DNA from: Lumbricus rubellus
Lineage: Eukaryota; Annelida; Clitellata; Crassiclitellata; Lumbricidae
Assembly (NCBI GenBank): GCA_945859605.1
Contig: OX243817.1
Location: 20,526,718-20,590,717, forward strand
Reading direction: 5' to 3'
Length of the DNA stretch: 64,000 nt
Made by a program: the position numbers and the translations under genes. Below, one piece after another: positions 24,168 to 32,775 of this stretch; the stretch's first letter is position 1, and each line of letters opens with the position of its first letter. A model generated the notes under the pieces. That model made no database searches, had not been told where the DNA came from, and was given only the letters and a program-made list of their open reading frames with translations.

Positions 24168-27100
24168 TAAGTATTATGTAAATCATGAGAAGCAGGTAGT
24201 AAGTTAATAGTGTTAAATTTAGCTCCAGGCATCTACGGTAAATAGGACCTAAAAATACCTTTAAAAATTGCTAAAACGTGGCTGTGTGACAGATTGAATT
24301 AGACAACTAAATTAAGATAAGTCAGACTTTGTTTTCGTCTGTAAGAACAACTCAAGCATTTATTGTGGCGCAGTTACTGTTGTCCTATATGGCAATGCAT
24401 GTAAAATACTGAATTTGAAAACTGGCCTGTTCACATACGACCATTGAGATTAGAATGAGCATTGCTGATGAGATAAGATATTTCAGAGATCTATGACCAC
24501 TGTATTGTTATATGCTCTTTCTTGATGGCTGGCCCTGGAACCTGGAATGGGTTCCCTAGGCACCAGACATAGTTACACTACGTCTGGTGCCTAGACGGTA
24601 CACCATTATGTTCCTTCGCACTTAAAAACTGCTTTATTTAGCTATGGCTGGGTTGGAAGTGCTTCTGAGTAGATTACTTCAAATCAAATCAAATCATTTA
24701 TTTGAAGTTGCGCTATGTAAAAACTCAATAATTATAATAATAATAATCATAATTTTGTTCTGAAGGTATGACGTCATTGTGCTCATACATGCAGCTCTGT
24801 TAGTCACAGAAATTAATACTGAGAATTCAATAACTAAACAGCTTAGCCAATGGCCATGCATTCCAGCTGTTGCAGTGCTCTTAATTTGTAACTGTTGTCC
24901 TACTAAGCATTAAGCTTTCTGAGTGTTGAGCGATGAATTTACTTTAATAAATAGTAGTAGCGACAACTTATCTGGCACCGTAGCGCAGCCATACTGCTAC
25001 AAGCCTACAAGGATGCCTCACAAATAGCTACTAACTGCAGGATTAGCTTTATCTAACAGATCAGATCTGAGCTTTGATTTGAAAGAGTCCACTGAGGTGG
25101 CCAATCTGATGTCCGGTTGAAGACTGTTCCAAAACTGCTTTATTTAGCCATGGTTTGGTAAAATTTAAGCTCTGATTTGAAAGAGTCCACTGAGGCATCG
25201 AGTTTTAACAGTTAAAGGTTTTCTCAAGGCTTTAACCCTTTAACGATCACCTTGTGCTGTCAGTTTGTTGAACTCTAGCGATCGTCATGGCCAGCGTGTA
25301 CTAAAATGAATTGAAAATATCTGCAGCTGGTCGTTAACGGGTTAACGACAGCATGCTGTATGATTGTTACTTCAGCCGCGTCATGGATGCCTGGAAAAGT
25401 TGGTAGCCAGGTTTTGATGGAATCTACGTCGATCGGCGACATCGAAATAAACGAGGATTGGTCGACGTCGAGCGGAACGAACGTTGCGAGGATGCAGTTG
25501 AGTCGAATGCATCTCGAGACGAAAGAGAAAGGTCGCAGAAAGGAGGAGTTTGTTAATTCCGAGGAAGCAGTTGCGGAGGTGGTAGACCAGGGCTGCGTGG
25601 AAGTGGTGTCGCCGGTGGACGTCAAGGGTTACGGCAGCGGACATCCGGGGATACTCTGGTCGCGATCTGTGGAGACTATTGGTGTTGCCGATGGGAATGG
25701 AAGTGACGAGGGAGCTGGTGGCTTTCCGGGTGATTTTTCCAACGATGGAAGCTCCAGTGATGACAACACCGTGCCTCTGAGGTGCGATGACAGCTCGTCG
25801 AGTCAAGAGCCGTACAACAAGGAGTGCGAGGCAGCGGCGGCTGATGAAAAGGTGAAAGATGAGGTTGAGAGTAAATCGGAGATGCAGGGAATTGACCAGC
25901 AGAATCCAGAATCTGATGACCAGAAGCATGCCACAGCGCTGGACAGAGGGTCAGAGGTCGTCCCGAAGACGAGTCTGATTGTGACAACTGAGTCGGCTGT
26001 TGTTGTTGTTACGACCGCAGGCATTTCATTGGACGTTGTTACCGCCACAAGAGGTCAGCAGACGTTCTTTTCCGACGAAGCGAGGAATGCGGTGAGGTCG
26101 CTCGGCAAGGTCATGCCGGTGGTTGGTGATATGAGTCTTCGGCATTCGGTGTTTGGTCGATCGAACGGCATGGAACCAGTCGGTAGGTTCCCGATGCTGA
26201 AGAGCAGGGATACAGATGTTTCGTCAAACGGAGGAGTAGACGTTGTTGATTCGAAGCCGTTGACTTTCCTCACGAACCTTCTGCTGCCACCCACGTTGAG
26301 CAGTCCGCGTCTTTCCGACCGACTGCTGCCCTCTGGAGAGTTTCCCGCTTATCCATCCGCGTTGGAAGAGGAAGCCAGGGCAAAACAGTCGGTTACGCTC
26401 GTCCAGTACATCCTTCCGTCGTTCACTTTCCGGACAACACCGCAGGGAAAGTCCGTTCAGATTGCGCTCTGTGGACCTTCGCTTCCACGGGATAGCGGGG
26501 AACTGGATCTGGCGATTCGTCCAGCAAGCCAGCAGTCCACACCAGATGGCGCACAGGAAAAACCCAGTCACTCCGAGCAGGCACTTCAGATCGTGTCTGC
26601 AGGCTCGAGTCAGAAAGGTGTGGAGCTGCCAGTAGGTGTCTTTAGGAAGTCGCCCGAGTCAGCTTTCCGAGGAGACGATCGATTTCCCGGGATTGAGCAG
26701 GAGAAGTTGGTGAGCGAGCTGTACGAGCAATGGTCTGCTCATCTGCAGCAGAGGGGTCATTACTCGTCGCGTCTTGCATTCGGTGAAATGTCGCGAGTGT
26801 CACTCTTGCAGAACTGCGAGGATTCACAAAAGATACAGAGAAAGTGAGCTTTTATTATGTTTTCGTTTTGTTAATGATTCGTATAAACTGTTGGACAAGT
26901 TTTTGTTAAGTTGTAATAATTAAGCTCTAGATTTGTTGAATTGCCTTTCACCACTCTAAAAACTCATTCTACTTCCTATGAATAAATTTCTACAGAAACA
27001 CTTAACAGAAAATATTAAAGTAATACTTTGCTTTGCAATCCTGACAGTGTTGTTCATTGGGCCCACAGTCTGTTTTGTCAGATAAGGAAATGCTAGTGCA

Positions 27101-30100
27101 AGATCGGATAAACAATTAAAGCATATTTTCTACACTCACCTAGACTTGAACTTTAAAAAACTTGTTTGTTTGTTGTTTTGGTTGAGGGAAAAAATAAAAA
27201 ATAAAAAAATAAGATAAATAAACACAGAGACATATGCTGACATATTGACAGTCAACCATCATGACACTAAACACTAGTAAACAGGTTAAAGCTCTTTCTC
27301 TTTGTTTCTGACAGGGTTGCACGTGTTCAGCCTGTTCTACCCGCAGTTAACTCCTGCCACGCGGAATCACATTCCGACTTAAACGAACCGAGCTACAAGT
27401 CTCTGGCATCTTCTGCTTCGTCGGACCAGAGAGAATTCATGCGCCATTTTGGACTTCCAGGTATCTTAGATATTTTCTTTGTTTTATTCGTACATTTTGT
27501 TGCTGTTGCTAAATTCTTCATTCAAGGAAAAACGTTTGTGCCTGTTTGCAGTTAAACGTAGCATTTTTAAAAAATTGTTGTTTCTTTGTTAGCTGTTGTT
27601 GATTATAAGCCGTAAGTCGATTAATTTTTATGATAACAGAACGATTGAAGACTACATTTTGAGCTATAGATGCCAACTTGTCACACTGTTTAAGAAAATG
27701 TGAGACTGTATTACATCTGCTTTTTGATGTTCCTGTTTTATTCTATGTCCAGTCATCAAGGACTCTTTCCAGCAGGCGACTTTAACCCTTGACTGGCCAC
27801 TTGAGGGTATAGGATTTCCTCATGCCATTCACTGCACTTTGGTCGGTAAAGGGTTAAAAACCATTATATTCAATCATCAATTAATCAGTCAATCAATCAG
27901 AAAATTGTGTAGTTCCTCCATCCCGACTCAGAGGTGCTTTCATGCTTTCTTGTTATCAGGAGTACCTCTGCGTGATTTTCTGTTGAAGTGTTGCTGTGTA
28001 AATTTGCTATCATAATGGCAAGTTCTGCTGAAGTTTGTATACCTTCTGCTAGAGATTTAATTGGTAAGATACAGAAGTCGTAGAGCAGATAATTTATTGG
28101 TGGATATTTTGTTGTCTGTTGTCAGGATCCTTGAACAGCATCACAGTGACAGCGGTTGGAGGAAAGGGCGAAATCGGTTTCTGCAACCGAAATATGCCAC
28201 AGAAGACGAACAAGATCAAGGCTACACTTGCGCGCATTCCAGTTGGAATGGATTCGCCACATACTCAAGGCCAGAGTCCTTTTCCTCTGGAAAATAGAAA
28301 AGGTAAATCCAAATCAATATATTTAAACGTCCGATCAATGTTGATTGTTCGGATGTGATAAAATTAATGCATCATGACATTGCTCCCATCCACCACCTAT
28401 CCAGGAAATCAAAACTGAATCAAATTGTTTTTAAACATTTGAAGCTGCACTTGCTCTCGAGCTCATACATTCACCGTGACAGTTGACAATATGAGTGTAA
28501 AGCATCCTAGAAGTGGTTTGCTACTGACGATGCTATATAAATTGTCTGAATTACATCACGTTACATTACATGACATTGCTCACTTGACTAAACAGTCTTT
28601 GGTCATCAGTGGCTTTTTTCTGCTAAGACAATTTTACAGTTGATTTTAATGATTCCACGGCTTTTACAGGTAACTCTGGAAGTGGAAACAGTGGAATGTG
28701 CTCATCCAAAATGGAGGACTATGACTCGAGGAACAGAAAGAAAGGCAATACTGGAGTTGACGGTCCCAAGACATCTCCAAGCACCTCCCTGGAACATCCG
28801 ATGGGAGATGAGCCGAGTCGAGATAGGGAAGCGACAAGGAATGCGTACGAAATAGATGTGGAGAAACAGTCAAAGCATCAAATGGTTAGAAATCTTTTGA
28901 ATCGCTAAAATTAATATGAAATATCTTCCATTATGTTTAGATTTTTTATACCATATTCTTCTATAATTTTTTTATTGTCACGACTGTTTTTCGGTTTATT
29001 GTTGTTGTGAATGTTAATTTTTGTTTTGCTGTTGGAGCATAGATTATATTTCTCCGTGGCTGGCCCTGCGACCTGGAATGAGCTCCCTGTTATCCTTCGT
29101 CAAATACCTATTAGCCTTTCTAATTCTACTTCATTTCTTTCTCTTCTCAAGACTGTCTTATTCGACCGGGGTTGGACTGGGAGCGCTCCTGAGTAATAAC
29201 CTTGAAGGAGCGCTATATCAAATTCTCAGTAATTAAATAAATAAATAAATATGATGCTTTATTGCTATGCGATTACTATTGTTTAAGTTAACTAGGATCT
29301 AGTGCTGTGATTGTGTTAGTGTTATACATGCATTGTATATATATATATATATAATGTCAGGGTATAATGTACATGAAAATATCTCTCTTCTGAATAATTT
29401 TCCAGCAACTGAGGAAGGTCAACAGGTCATTCTAGTTACTGGGTACTGAACTGAAGCACCCCTCTGACAATAGGGTAACTCGATCCGGACCACCTTTGGA
29501 CTACTCTTATGGACAACCCTTTTGACGCAACACAGCGCTCGTGAATACGCTGGTGCCCCACGCTCAGCTTTCGAGTAGCACTTTAGAAGTTTGGAGATTA
29601 CGATTACGATTACAAGTGTCTAGATTGGTTGCATTAATGAGGATGCATTTCTGTGTCTTACACTCGTTTGTTTCTAGGAGAAACCAGAACGGAAGATGAA
29701 ATACTCGTCCAGTTCTTCTGCCACCCTCAGCCATCAGAGGAGTGGTTCTGATGAGACTGTAGCTGCTGCTGCTGCTGCAGCTGATGATGCGGAATCAACC
29801 TCACACCAGAGTTCCTTTAGCATCTCAAAGGCAGATGCCAAGCCAGACAATGACTCTTCAAGCAGGCAAGTTTTTGAAAGCAAGTGCCAATCGTTATGTG
29901 GAAAGTTTTACAATCTTTTAATTAAATATCTTAGGCATTTATCAAATTTTTGTCCCTGTGTTCTGGAATAGTCTTCCTTTGAAATCATTAAGTGTAACCT
30001 TCCTTTGTGAAGCCTTCCTTTGTTTCACAAATGCTTGAAGTATGTTCTATTTGACTTCCCTACTTGTTGGAAGTGCTGTGGATGAGTGAAATCCAAGTTG

Positions 30101-32775
30101 CGCTTAAAAGTGTTCAGTTTTGTTGCGATATTTGCATAAAGCAATAGATTGTGTTTCTTGACATCTGTAGACTTCTTAAGGATGCTGACTTCAAGAGGAA
30201 GTTTGACGAGCTGCCTCAGTTTGATCCGGACAATCCGGAGAGTTGCAATCAGATGCCGATCAGTCCATGGGACGTCATCAGCGGATGCAGGAAACGCAGG
30301 CGGCTCTCGATCGGTCAGTGGTCAACTCATCGTCTCTGTGGTCAACTCATTGTCTCTGTGGTCAACTCATCGTCTCTGTGGTCGACTCATTGTCTCTGTG
30401 ATCAACTCATTGTCTCTGTTTCTTTTGTTCAATTGTCTGTTTTGTCTGGGACCTACATAGTATCGAAGGGATGTGAAACCACAACTTGTCGCCCAATCAA
30501 AGATAAATTTTTGCGTTTGTCTGTCTGGGTACTCTATTATGGATTATCTGTATTAAATCAATTTGCTACAACAGTCATCAACAAAACAAATGTGACCGGC
30601 AGGTTTATCCTTTTAAGTCCCGGATGTAGCCATTGACATAATCTAGGTCAATGACCCGATTGTTATCAGCTTCATATCGGGCCAGTAATAATAGTCCCAT
30701 TCTTTTTGGCTTTAAAATGTTACTATCATGTTTTTTAATTACTTATTTTAATCTGGCACTTGGTTACAGTATCTTTCTGCACTCGTCGTATTCGCTTCGT
30801 TGAAGCATTTACATACATGATCATTCTGAGGTTGTAGGGCTGGAGAAATTAGATGTTGAATGTTAGTGTTTGCTTTTTTTAAAAAAGACCCGATAGGTTC
30901 AAGTGACCAGATGAAAGACGCCGCATCAGCATCGTCGAGTCATGACATGGTGTCAAGACGAAGCCTCTACCACCAGGGAGACAACCAGATGGTTCTACCG
31001 ATGAGCAGCAAGATGATGATGAGCGACGACCGTCTTTTCTTCGGAAGCAACTTCAACCCAGATGCTGCGATGGACGGCTCAGGTATACGTCGCTTGACCA
31101 CTGACTGACCAGTGGGTAGATAGGTTAAAAGAAACTGATTGTATTGTATCTGACCATTTGTGAAGCGCTTCTGACAGCGAAAGCCTTTCAGAAGTGCTCC
31201 CAGTGCATGCAACCCCAAAGAAAGTCAGGATTTGAGGTGAGTGAAAGATGAGGAAATACCACCAGAGAGGATGACAGAAAGAACTGATATGGGAAAGTCC
31301 ATTCCATAGGGGGGGTCAATGCAGGCAAAATGTCTGGATTGAGACATGGCTGTCCTGATGCAGGTAGCAAAGAGGCAAAGCCAATCAGAGGACCTAAGAA
31401 GATGCATATTTGTAATGTAAACCGCTGACTCTATGACCAACATTGCCTTTTTTTGTAAACTTGGAAAGTTTGAAATAAATAACTTAATAGGAGGCTCTCA
31501 ACAAATGCAGAATGAATTAATATAATGCAAATCTAGTTGCTAATACTCTTTCTGTATATTTGAGTTTAAAATTTAGCTGAAAAAATATGGAAACTTTTCA
31601 TTTGATTTTTAGGGGAGATGGACGATAGTTTTCTGGACTCACCCTGTACTCCAAGAACCCCAATTTCTCCTGGTTCCCTGTCGTCCACTCGAAGAGTTCT
31701 TGACCTGCGTCGTCAGCTTGTCACTCAACTTTTTCTGGAACATGGATGGTTTCCTTCCGGTAAATTCTGTCTAGTTTAATGCTTCTACGATAGAATAGAA
31801 TAACCTTTATTATTCAACAAATTATTGCAAATCCACAGCTTACACAGAATGTTTTAAAAATATGCAAATTCTTGCGTCATAAATGCACAAGTTGTCCAAG
31901 GAATTAGGACACTAATCATGTTATTTAGGTTTCATAAATCATCTTAATTGTAAAAAAAATTTTTTTTAGACAGTCAGACGATGAACGCTCAGTCATTGTT
32001 GACTGTTAGTTTTTTCATATCAACTGCGACCGTATGATATGATTGTACCTTAATATTAATGTAGCTTAAGCAAATGCATATGTTGCACATTTGGGAATCA
32101 TTTCAAATATTATTGCAGTGGATTATTATTATTATTAATTTTTTTAGCGGCCGACGTATATATGATCCCTCGGGCTTTAAAAGCAATAAATACTAAAAGC
32201 TGTGTTGTTCTGGAGTTAACGATCATCGTCACCAGTCGATTATTATTATTATTTTATATAATACTGCATTTTATAAGAGGTTTTAACTTAGTGATACATT
32301 ATGTTGAAACAGCAAATATGGAGGTGGAGGTGGATAACAGTGATGATGATGATGATGACGACGATGACGACGATGACAACGATTATGATGATGATAACAC
32401 TGGTGATCATGTTAACAGTGATGATGATGACACTGGTGACAGTGATGATGACCTGCGTCAGGCTTGATGATGATGTTGGCGACAGTGATGATGATGATGA
32501 TGATGATGATAACAACACTGATGGTATTGAAGGTCTGGCTTACAGTTATTCGTAAGAAATAGTAATTTGTTTCTTTAGCGGAGGTGACCTGGGCTTTCCA
32601 AGCCAAGCATCAGGACGTGTTTCCCTCAAAGAACCTGCTGCAGCTGAAGATCCGTGAGGTAAGACAGCGTATGATGGCTTCCATGTCCGGTTCCAGCGAG
32701 ATGGAACGTTCGTCTGGACCGAGCGCTTCAACAGCTGCAACTTCAGGCAATGATGCTCCAAAAACCTACAAGTAA
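8150..32775 (+). CDS. CIC: Capicua transcriptional repressor, long-type isoform (14 coding exons)
   Basis: Capicua is an HMG-box repressor that binds TGAATGAA-like octamers in target genes and is relieved by RTK/Ras/ERK signalling; it acts in the nucleus with ATXN1-type cofactors. Exons: 8150-10481, 21349-21465, 21877-22004, 22686-22874, 23500-23632, 25376-26843, 27315-27460, 28126-28302, 28670-28884, 29678-29865, 30171-30313, 30897-31082, 31613-31759, 32579-32775. They sum to 5,766 nt (1,921 residues plus stop) with every junction in phase. Visible modules: CIC-L N-terminal module (about 172-300), [12 protein letters not shown] block (about 397-446), WHSLVPFL motif (exon 2), HMG box (about 866-936), a VQYILP patch, the RKRRR region (exon 11) and the C1 motif (about 1831-1880). 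Start: first ATG after an in-frame stop, A at -3 and G at +4. Human CIC-L is longer (about 2,500 residues). Identity is very sure; exon edges are inferred from phase and homology. Confidence 0.93.
10488..10690 (+). repeat. Degenerate tandem repeat after the CIC exon 1 donor
   Basis: Repeated variants of gtcagtcagctggttggcc with drifting spacing begin about six bases inside the intron and run for about 200 bases. Similar phrases (cagttgatcagccagttag) recur at 23055-23170. Confidence 0.45.
12567..14690 (+). repeat. Composite minisatellite with 76-bp higher-order unit
   Basis: The array alternates a 46-bp subunit (contains aaatcaagtgaatgaacag and aaacctttctaaaaactatt) with a 30-bp subunit (contains cgtcaagtgaatgactaaaa). 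The short subunit looks like the long one minus an internal piece. Roughly 27-29 long subunits are present. The left 300 bp contains long subunits without, or with irregular, partners; from about 12960 the 76-bp pair is regular with few exceptions. This is the layout expected of a higher-order repeat that grew by unequal exchange. It lies wholly in CIC intron 1. Confidence 0.9.
15040..15240. repeat. AT-rich simple-sequence tract
   Basis: Dense tatata / atgtata variation over about 200 bases in CIC intron 1; low complexity, no other signal. Confidence 0.5.
15664..15822 (+). repeat. 16-bp minisatellite
   Basis: About ten head-to-tail copies of gagggccctggcttgt with single-base variants (ggtccc, ggccatgg, gcgggc, ggaccc). 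GC-rich in an AT-rich intron. Not coding. Confidence 0.85.
16080..16265 (+). mobile_element. LINE-like 3' end with gattacgatta tail, copy A
   Basis: Bases 16130-16265 match 29470-29620: shared ggacaacccttttg, cacagcgctcgtgaata, gctggtgccc and a tail of gattacgatt repeats. A short tandem tail of this sort is typical of a non-LTR retrotransposon 3' end. 5'-truncated and diverged. Confidence 0.55.
16915..17052 (+). mobile_element. L2-like retrotransposon tail with CATA microsatellite
   Basis: The phrase gcgccttcgtgaggtt..taaggcgctatataaatg resembles the 3' end common to L2/CR1-group elements. It passes straight into about 22 copies of acat (about 16962-17052), presumably grown from the element tail. 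Confidence 0.5.
17146..17363 (+). mobile_element. tRNA-derived SINE copy 2 (near full length)
   Basis: Starts gtggggcgcggtggtgtag. Box A is tggtgtagtggg and box B ggttcgaatct (17200-17210). The body has accttgggcaaatccttc, and it ends acaagtgcacatacaaa. This is the least disrupted plus-strand copy and a good guide to the family consensus, about 218 bp. Confidence 0.8.
19435..20845. mobile_element. C-rich interspersed element, probably non-autonomous
   Basis: The left edge is the phrase ctagaaggggtacccggcg followed by ttgcccggg. The right edge is an agacagacacacag run followed by tagtttcttctttattatta. I recall such edges from dispersed invertebrate repeats, but cannot name the family. Between them lie about 700 bases of caccccacctcc low-complexity sequence and a purine-skewed gggggaaaaa stretch (20620-20700). 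A 240-codon open frame at 19445-20167 is only proline, histidine and threonine from the simple repeat. Confidence 0.45.
20920..21200 (+). mobile_element. Interspersed repeat, family with 31140-31410
   Basis: Shares ggatttgaggygag.gaaagatgagg, aagtcc.ttccat and atgcaggcaaa..tctggattga with 31140-31410. No coding sequence. It is probably a SINE or LINE tail. Confidence 0.55.
21349..21465 (+). CDS. CIC: CIC exon 2: ATXN1-binding-like motif
   Basis: Phase 1-1 exon of 117 nt (tttttcag acceptor, g|gtatcg donor), residues 778-816. The segment [11 protein letters not shown] differs by one residue from the core of the human CIC peptide that docks in the ATXN1 AXH domain ([10 protein letters not shown]). 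It joins exons 1 and 3 without changing frame, so it could be constitutive or skipped. Confidence 0.85.
21466..21876 (+). other. CIC intron 2
   Basis: Unique AT-rich sequence, no repeat or coding signal seen. Confidence 0.5.
21877..22004 (+). CDS. CIC: CIC exon 3: acidic stretch before the HMG box
   Basis: Residues 817-859: [11 protein letters not shown] then [11 protein letters not shown], parallel to human SDHDDAFLSIM..RTQSLSALPKE. The serine that RSK phosphorylates for 14-3-3 binding in the human protein is not evident here. Acceptor gtctag, donor aag|gtcagt, phase 0 exit. Confidence 0.88.
22686..22874 (+). CDS. CIC: CIC exon 4: HMG box core
   Basis: Residues 860-922: [18 protein letters not shown], then [20 protein letters not shown] and KYHDLALK, nearly identical to the vertebrate CIC HMG box. 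This is the DNA-binding domain that contacts the octamer site together with C1. Donor aaa|gttagt, phase 0. Confidence 0.96.
23238..23420 (+). mobile_element. LINE 3'-end fragment (WN..LP / GAPE family), copy
   Basis: Resembles 29030-29240 (aaggccccacaacctggaatg, then tttggagcacccctgagtag and ctcagtaaatgaatgaatt). This is the end of a CR1/L2-type polyprotein and its tail. Diverged, in CIC intron 4. Confidence 0.5.
23500..23632 (+). CDS. CIC: CIC exon 5: end of HMG box
   Basis: Residues 923-966: [14 protein letters not shown] closes the HMG box, followed by a basic linker GEVKKP. The donor tctg|gttggt is weak but gives phase 1, which exactly fits the next exon. The run of cat triplets just after it is intronic. 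Confidence 0.88.
23633..25375 (+). other. CIC intron 5
   Basis: Holds cat/cac microsatellites (23640-23812), a TA repeat (24134-24166), LINE-tail fragments (24526-24760, 25115-25170) with a hairpin insertion, and a repeat copy shared with 1683-1780 (24995-25115). Nothing coding. Confidence 0.55.
24526..24760 (+). mobile_element. LINE 3'-end fragment with a hairpin inside
   Basis: Starts ggctggccctggaacctgg like 29048, and ends gctgggttggaagtgcttctg and an aatcaaat tail. The coding match breaks at a perfect 13-bp inverted repeat, ctaggcaccagac (24556-24568) and its complement (24582-24594) around a 13-base loop. Confidence 0.5.
25376..26843 (+). CDS. CIC: CIC exon 6: large central exon
   Basis: Residues 967-1456, serine/glutamate/valine-rich and largely disordered, as the middle of CIC usually is. 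One recognisable patch, [13 protein letters not shown], parallels human ITQVQYILPTLP. Entry is phase 1 (ttcag acceptor), exit phase 2 (aaa|gtgagc). CpG-rich like exon 1. The long open frame, in phase on both sides, is the main support. Confidence 0.88.
27315..27460 (+). CDS. CIC: CIC exon 7
   Basis: Residues 1456-1504, beginning [13 protein letters not shown]. No named domain. Borders tgacag / ccag|gtatct; phases 2 in and 1 out agree with both neighbours. Confidence 0.78.
27461..28125 (+). other. CIC intron 7
   Basis: Mostly unique; 27900-28000 resembles 22315-22400 (tcagaggtgctttcatgctttcttg), a short dispersed repeat. No coding signal. Confidence 0.4.
28126..28302 (+). CDS. CIC: CIC exon 8
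   Basis: Residues 1505-1563. [15 protein letters not shown] aligns with human QKVKAAIASIPVGSF, anchoring this exon to the CIC C-terminal half. Borders gtcag / aaag|gtaaat, phase 1 both sides. Confidence 0.85.
28670..28884 (+). CDS. CIC: CIC exon 9
   Basis: Residues 1564-1635, polar and charged, no named domain. Borders ttttacag / atg|gttaga, phase 1 in and 0 out, both matching. Confidence 0.75.
29030..29240 (+). mobile_element. LINE 3' end (best copy of the WN..LP / GAPE family)
   Basis: Translates to [18 protein letters not shown], then SLLKTVLF and GWTGSAPE, the classic C-terminus of CR1/L2-group reverse transcriptase proteins. A non-coding tail ending tcagtaattaaataaataaa follows. Relatives lie at 23238, 24526 and 42180 (minus). 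5'-truncated; in CIC intron 9. Confidence 0.7.
29400..29620 (+). mobile_element. LINE-like 3' end with gattacgatta tail, copy B
   Basis: Partner of 16130-16265; the tail here is three clear gattac units. Same intron as the previous LINE remnant. Confidence 0.55.
29678..29865 (+). CDS. CIC: CIC exon 10, with GC donor
   Basis: Residues 1636-1697, serine-rich with an alanine run. The 5' splice site is AGCAG|GCAAGT, a GC-AG intron. The only nearby GT (29870) would give the wrong phase for exon 11, while the GC site restores AG+A. Confidence 0.82.
30171..30313 (+). CDS. CIC: CIC exon 11
   Basis: Residues 1698-1745. [14 protein letters not shown] and GCRKRRRLS parallel human DFEERFAELPEFRP and GSYRKKRKNS, a conserved patch ahead of C1 with a likely nuclear-localisation cluster. 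Donor tcg|gtcagt, phase 1. Confidence 0.88.
30318..30417 (+). repeat. 20-bp minisatellite next to the exon 11 donor
   Basis: Five copies of gtggtcaactcatcgtctct with one or two variants each, starting four bases into the intron. The frame stays open through it, so intron retention would add residues instead of an immediate stop. Confidence 0.8.
30897..31082 (+). CDS. CIC: CIC exon 12
   Basis: Residues 1746-1807, methionine- and serine-rich, with [10 protein letters not shown]. No named domain. Borders cgatag / cag|gtatac, phase 1 both sides. Confidence 0.78.
31130..31420 (+). mobile_element. Interspersed repeat, family with 20920-21200
   Basis: Carries ggatttgaggtgagtgaaag, gaaagtccattccatagg and atgcaggcaaaatgtctgga, as in the other copy. 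In CIC intron 12. No coding function. Confidence 0.55.
31613..31759 (+). CDS. CIC: CIC exon 13: first half of C1 motif
   Basis: Residues 1808-1856. [19 protein letters not shown] matches human DQRRALVMQLFQDHGFFPS, the C1 motif needed with the HMG box for DNA binding. Preceded by [13 protein letters not shown], several SP/TP sites. Donor tccg|gtaaat, phase 1. Confidence 0.95.
32330..32520 (+). repeat. GATGAT/GACGAC microsatellite
   Basis: Imperfect gat/gac triplets over about 190 bases in CIC intron 13. The acidic open frames it creates are not genes. Confidence 0.8.
32579..32775 (+). CDS. CIC: CIC exon 14: second half of C1 and C-terminus
   Basis: Residues 1857-1921. [13 protein letters not shown] and [13 protein letters not shown] complete C1 (human [26 protein letters not shown]). 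A serine-rich tail ends NDAPKTYK and TAA at 32773-32775. Acceptor ttctttag. Confidence 0.95.

Noticed and set aside
25381..25929. 182-codon antisense frame in CIC exon 6
   Set aside because: Shadow of the coding strand, which is in phase with both neighbouring CIC exons.
29866..29875. GT donor at 29870 for CIC exon 10
   Set aside because: Leaves phase 0, which puts exon 11 out of frame; the GC donor at 29866 restores it.
32162..32555. Aspartate- or methionine-rich frames in CIC intron 13
   Set aside because: Arise from the GAT/GAC microsatellite.
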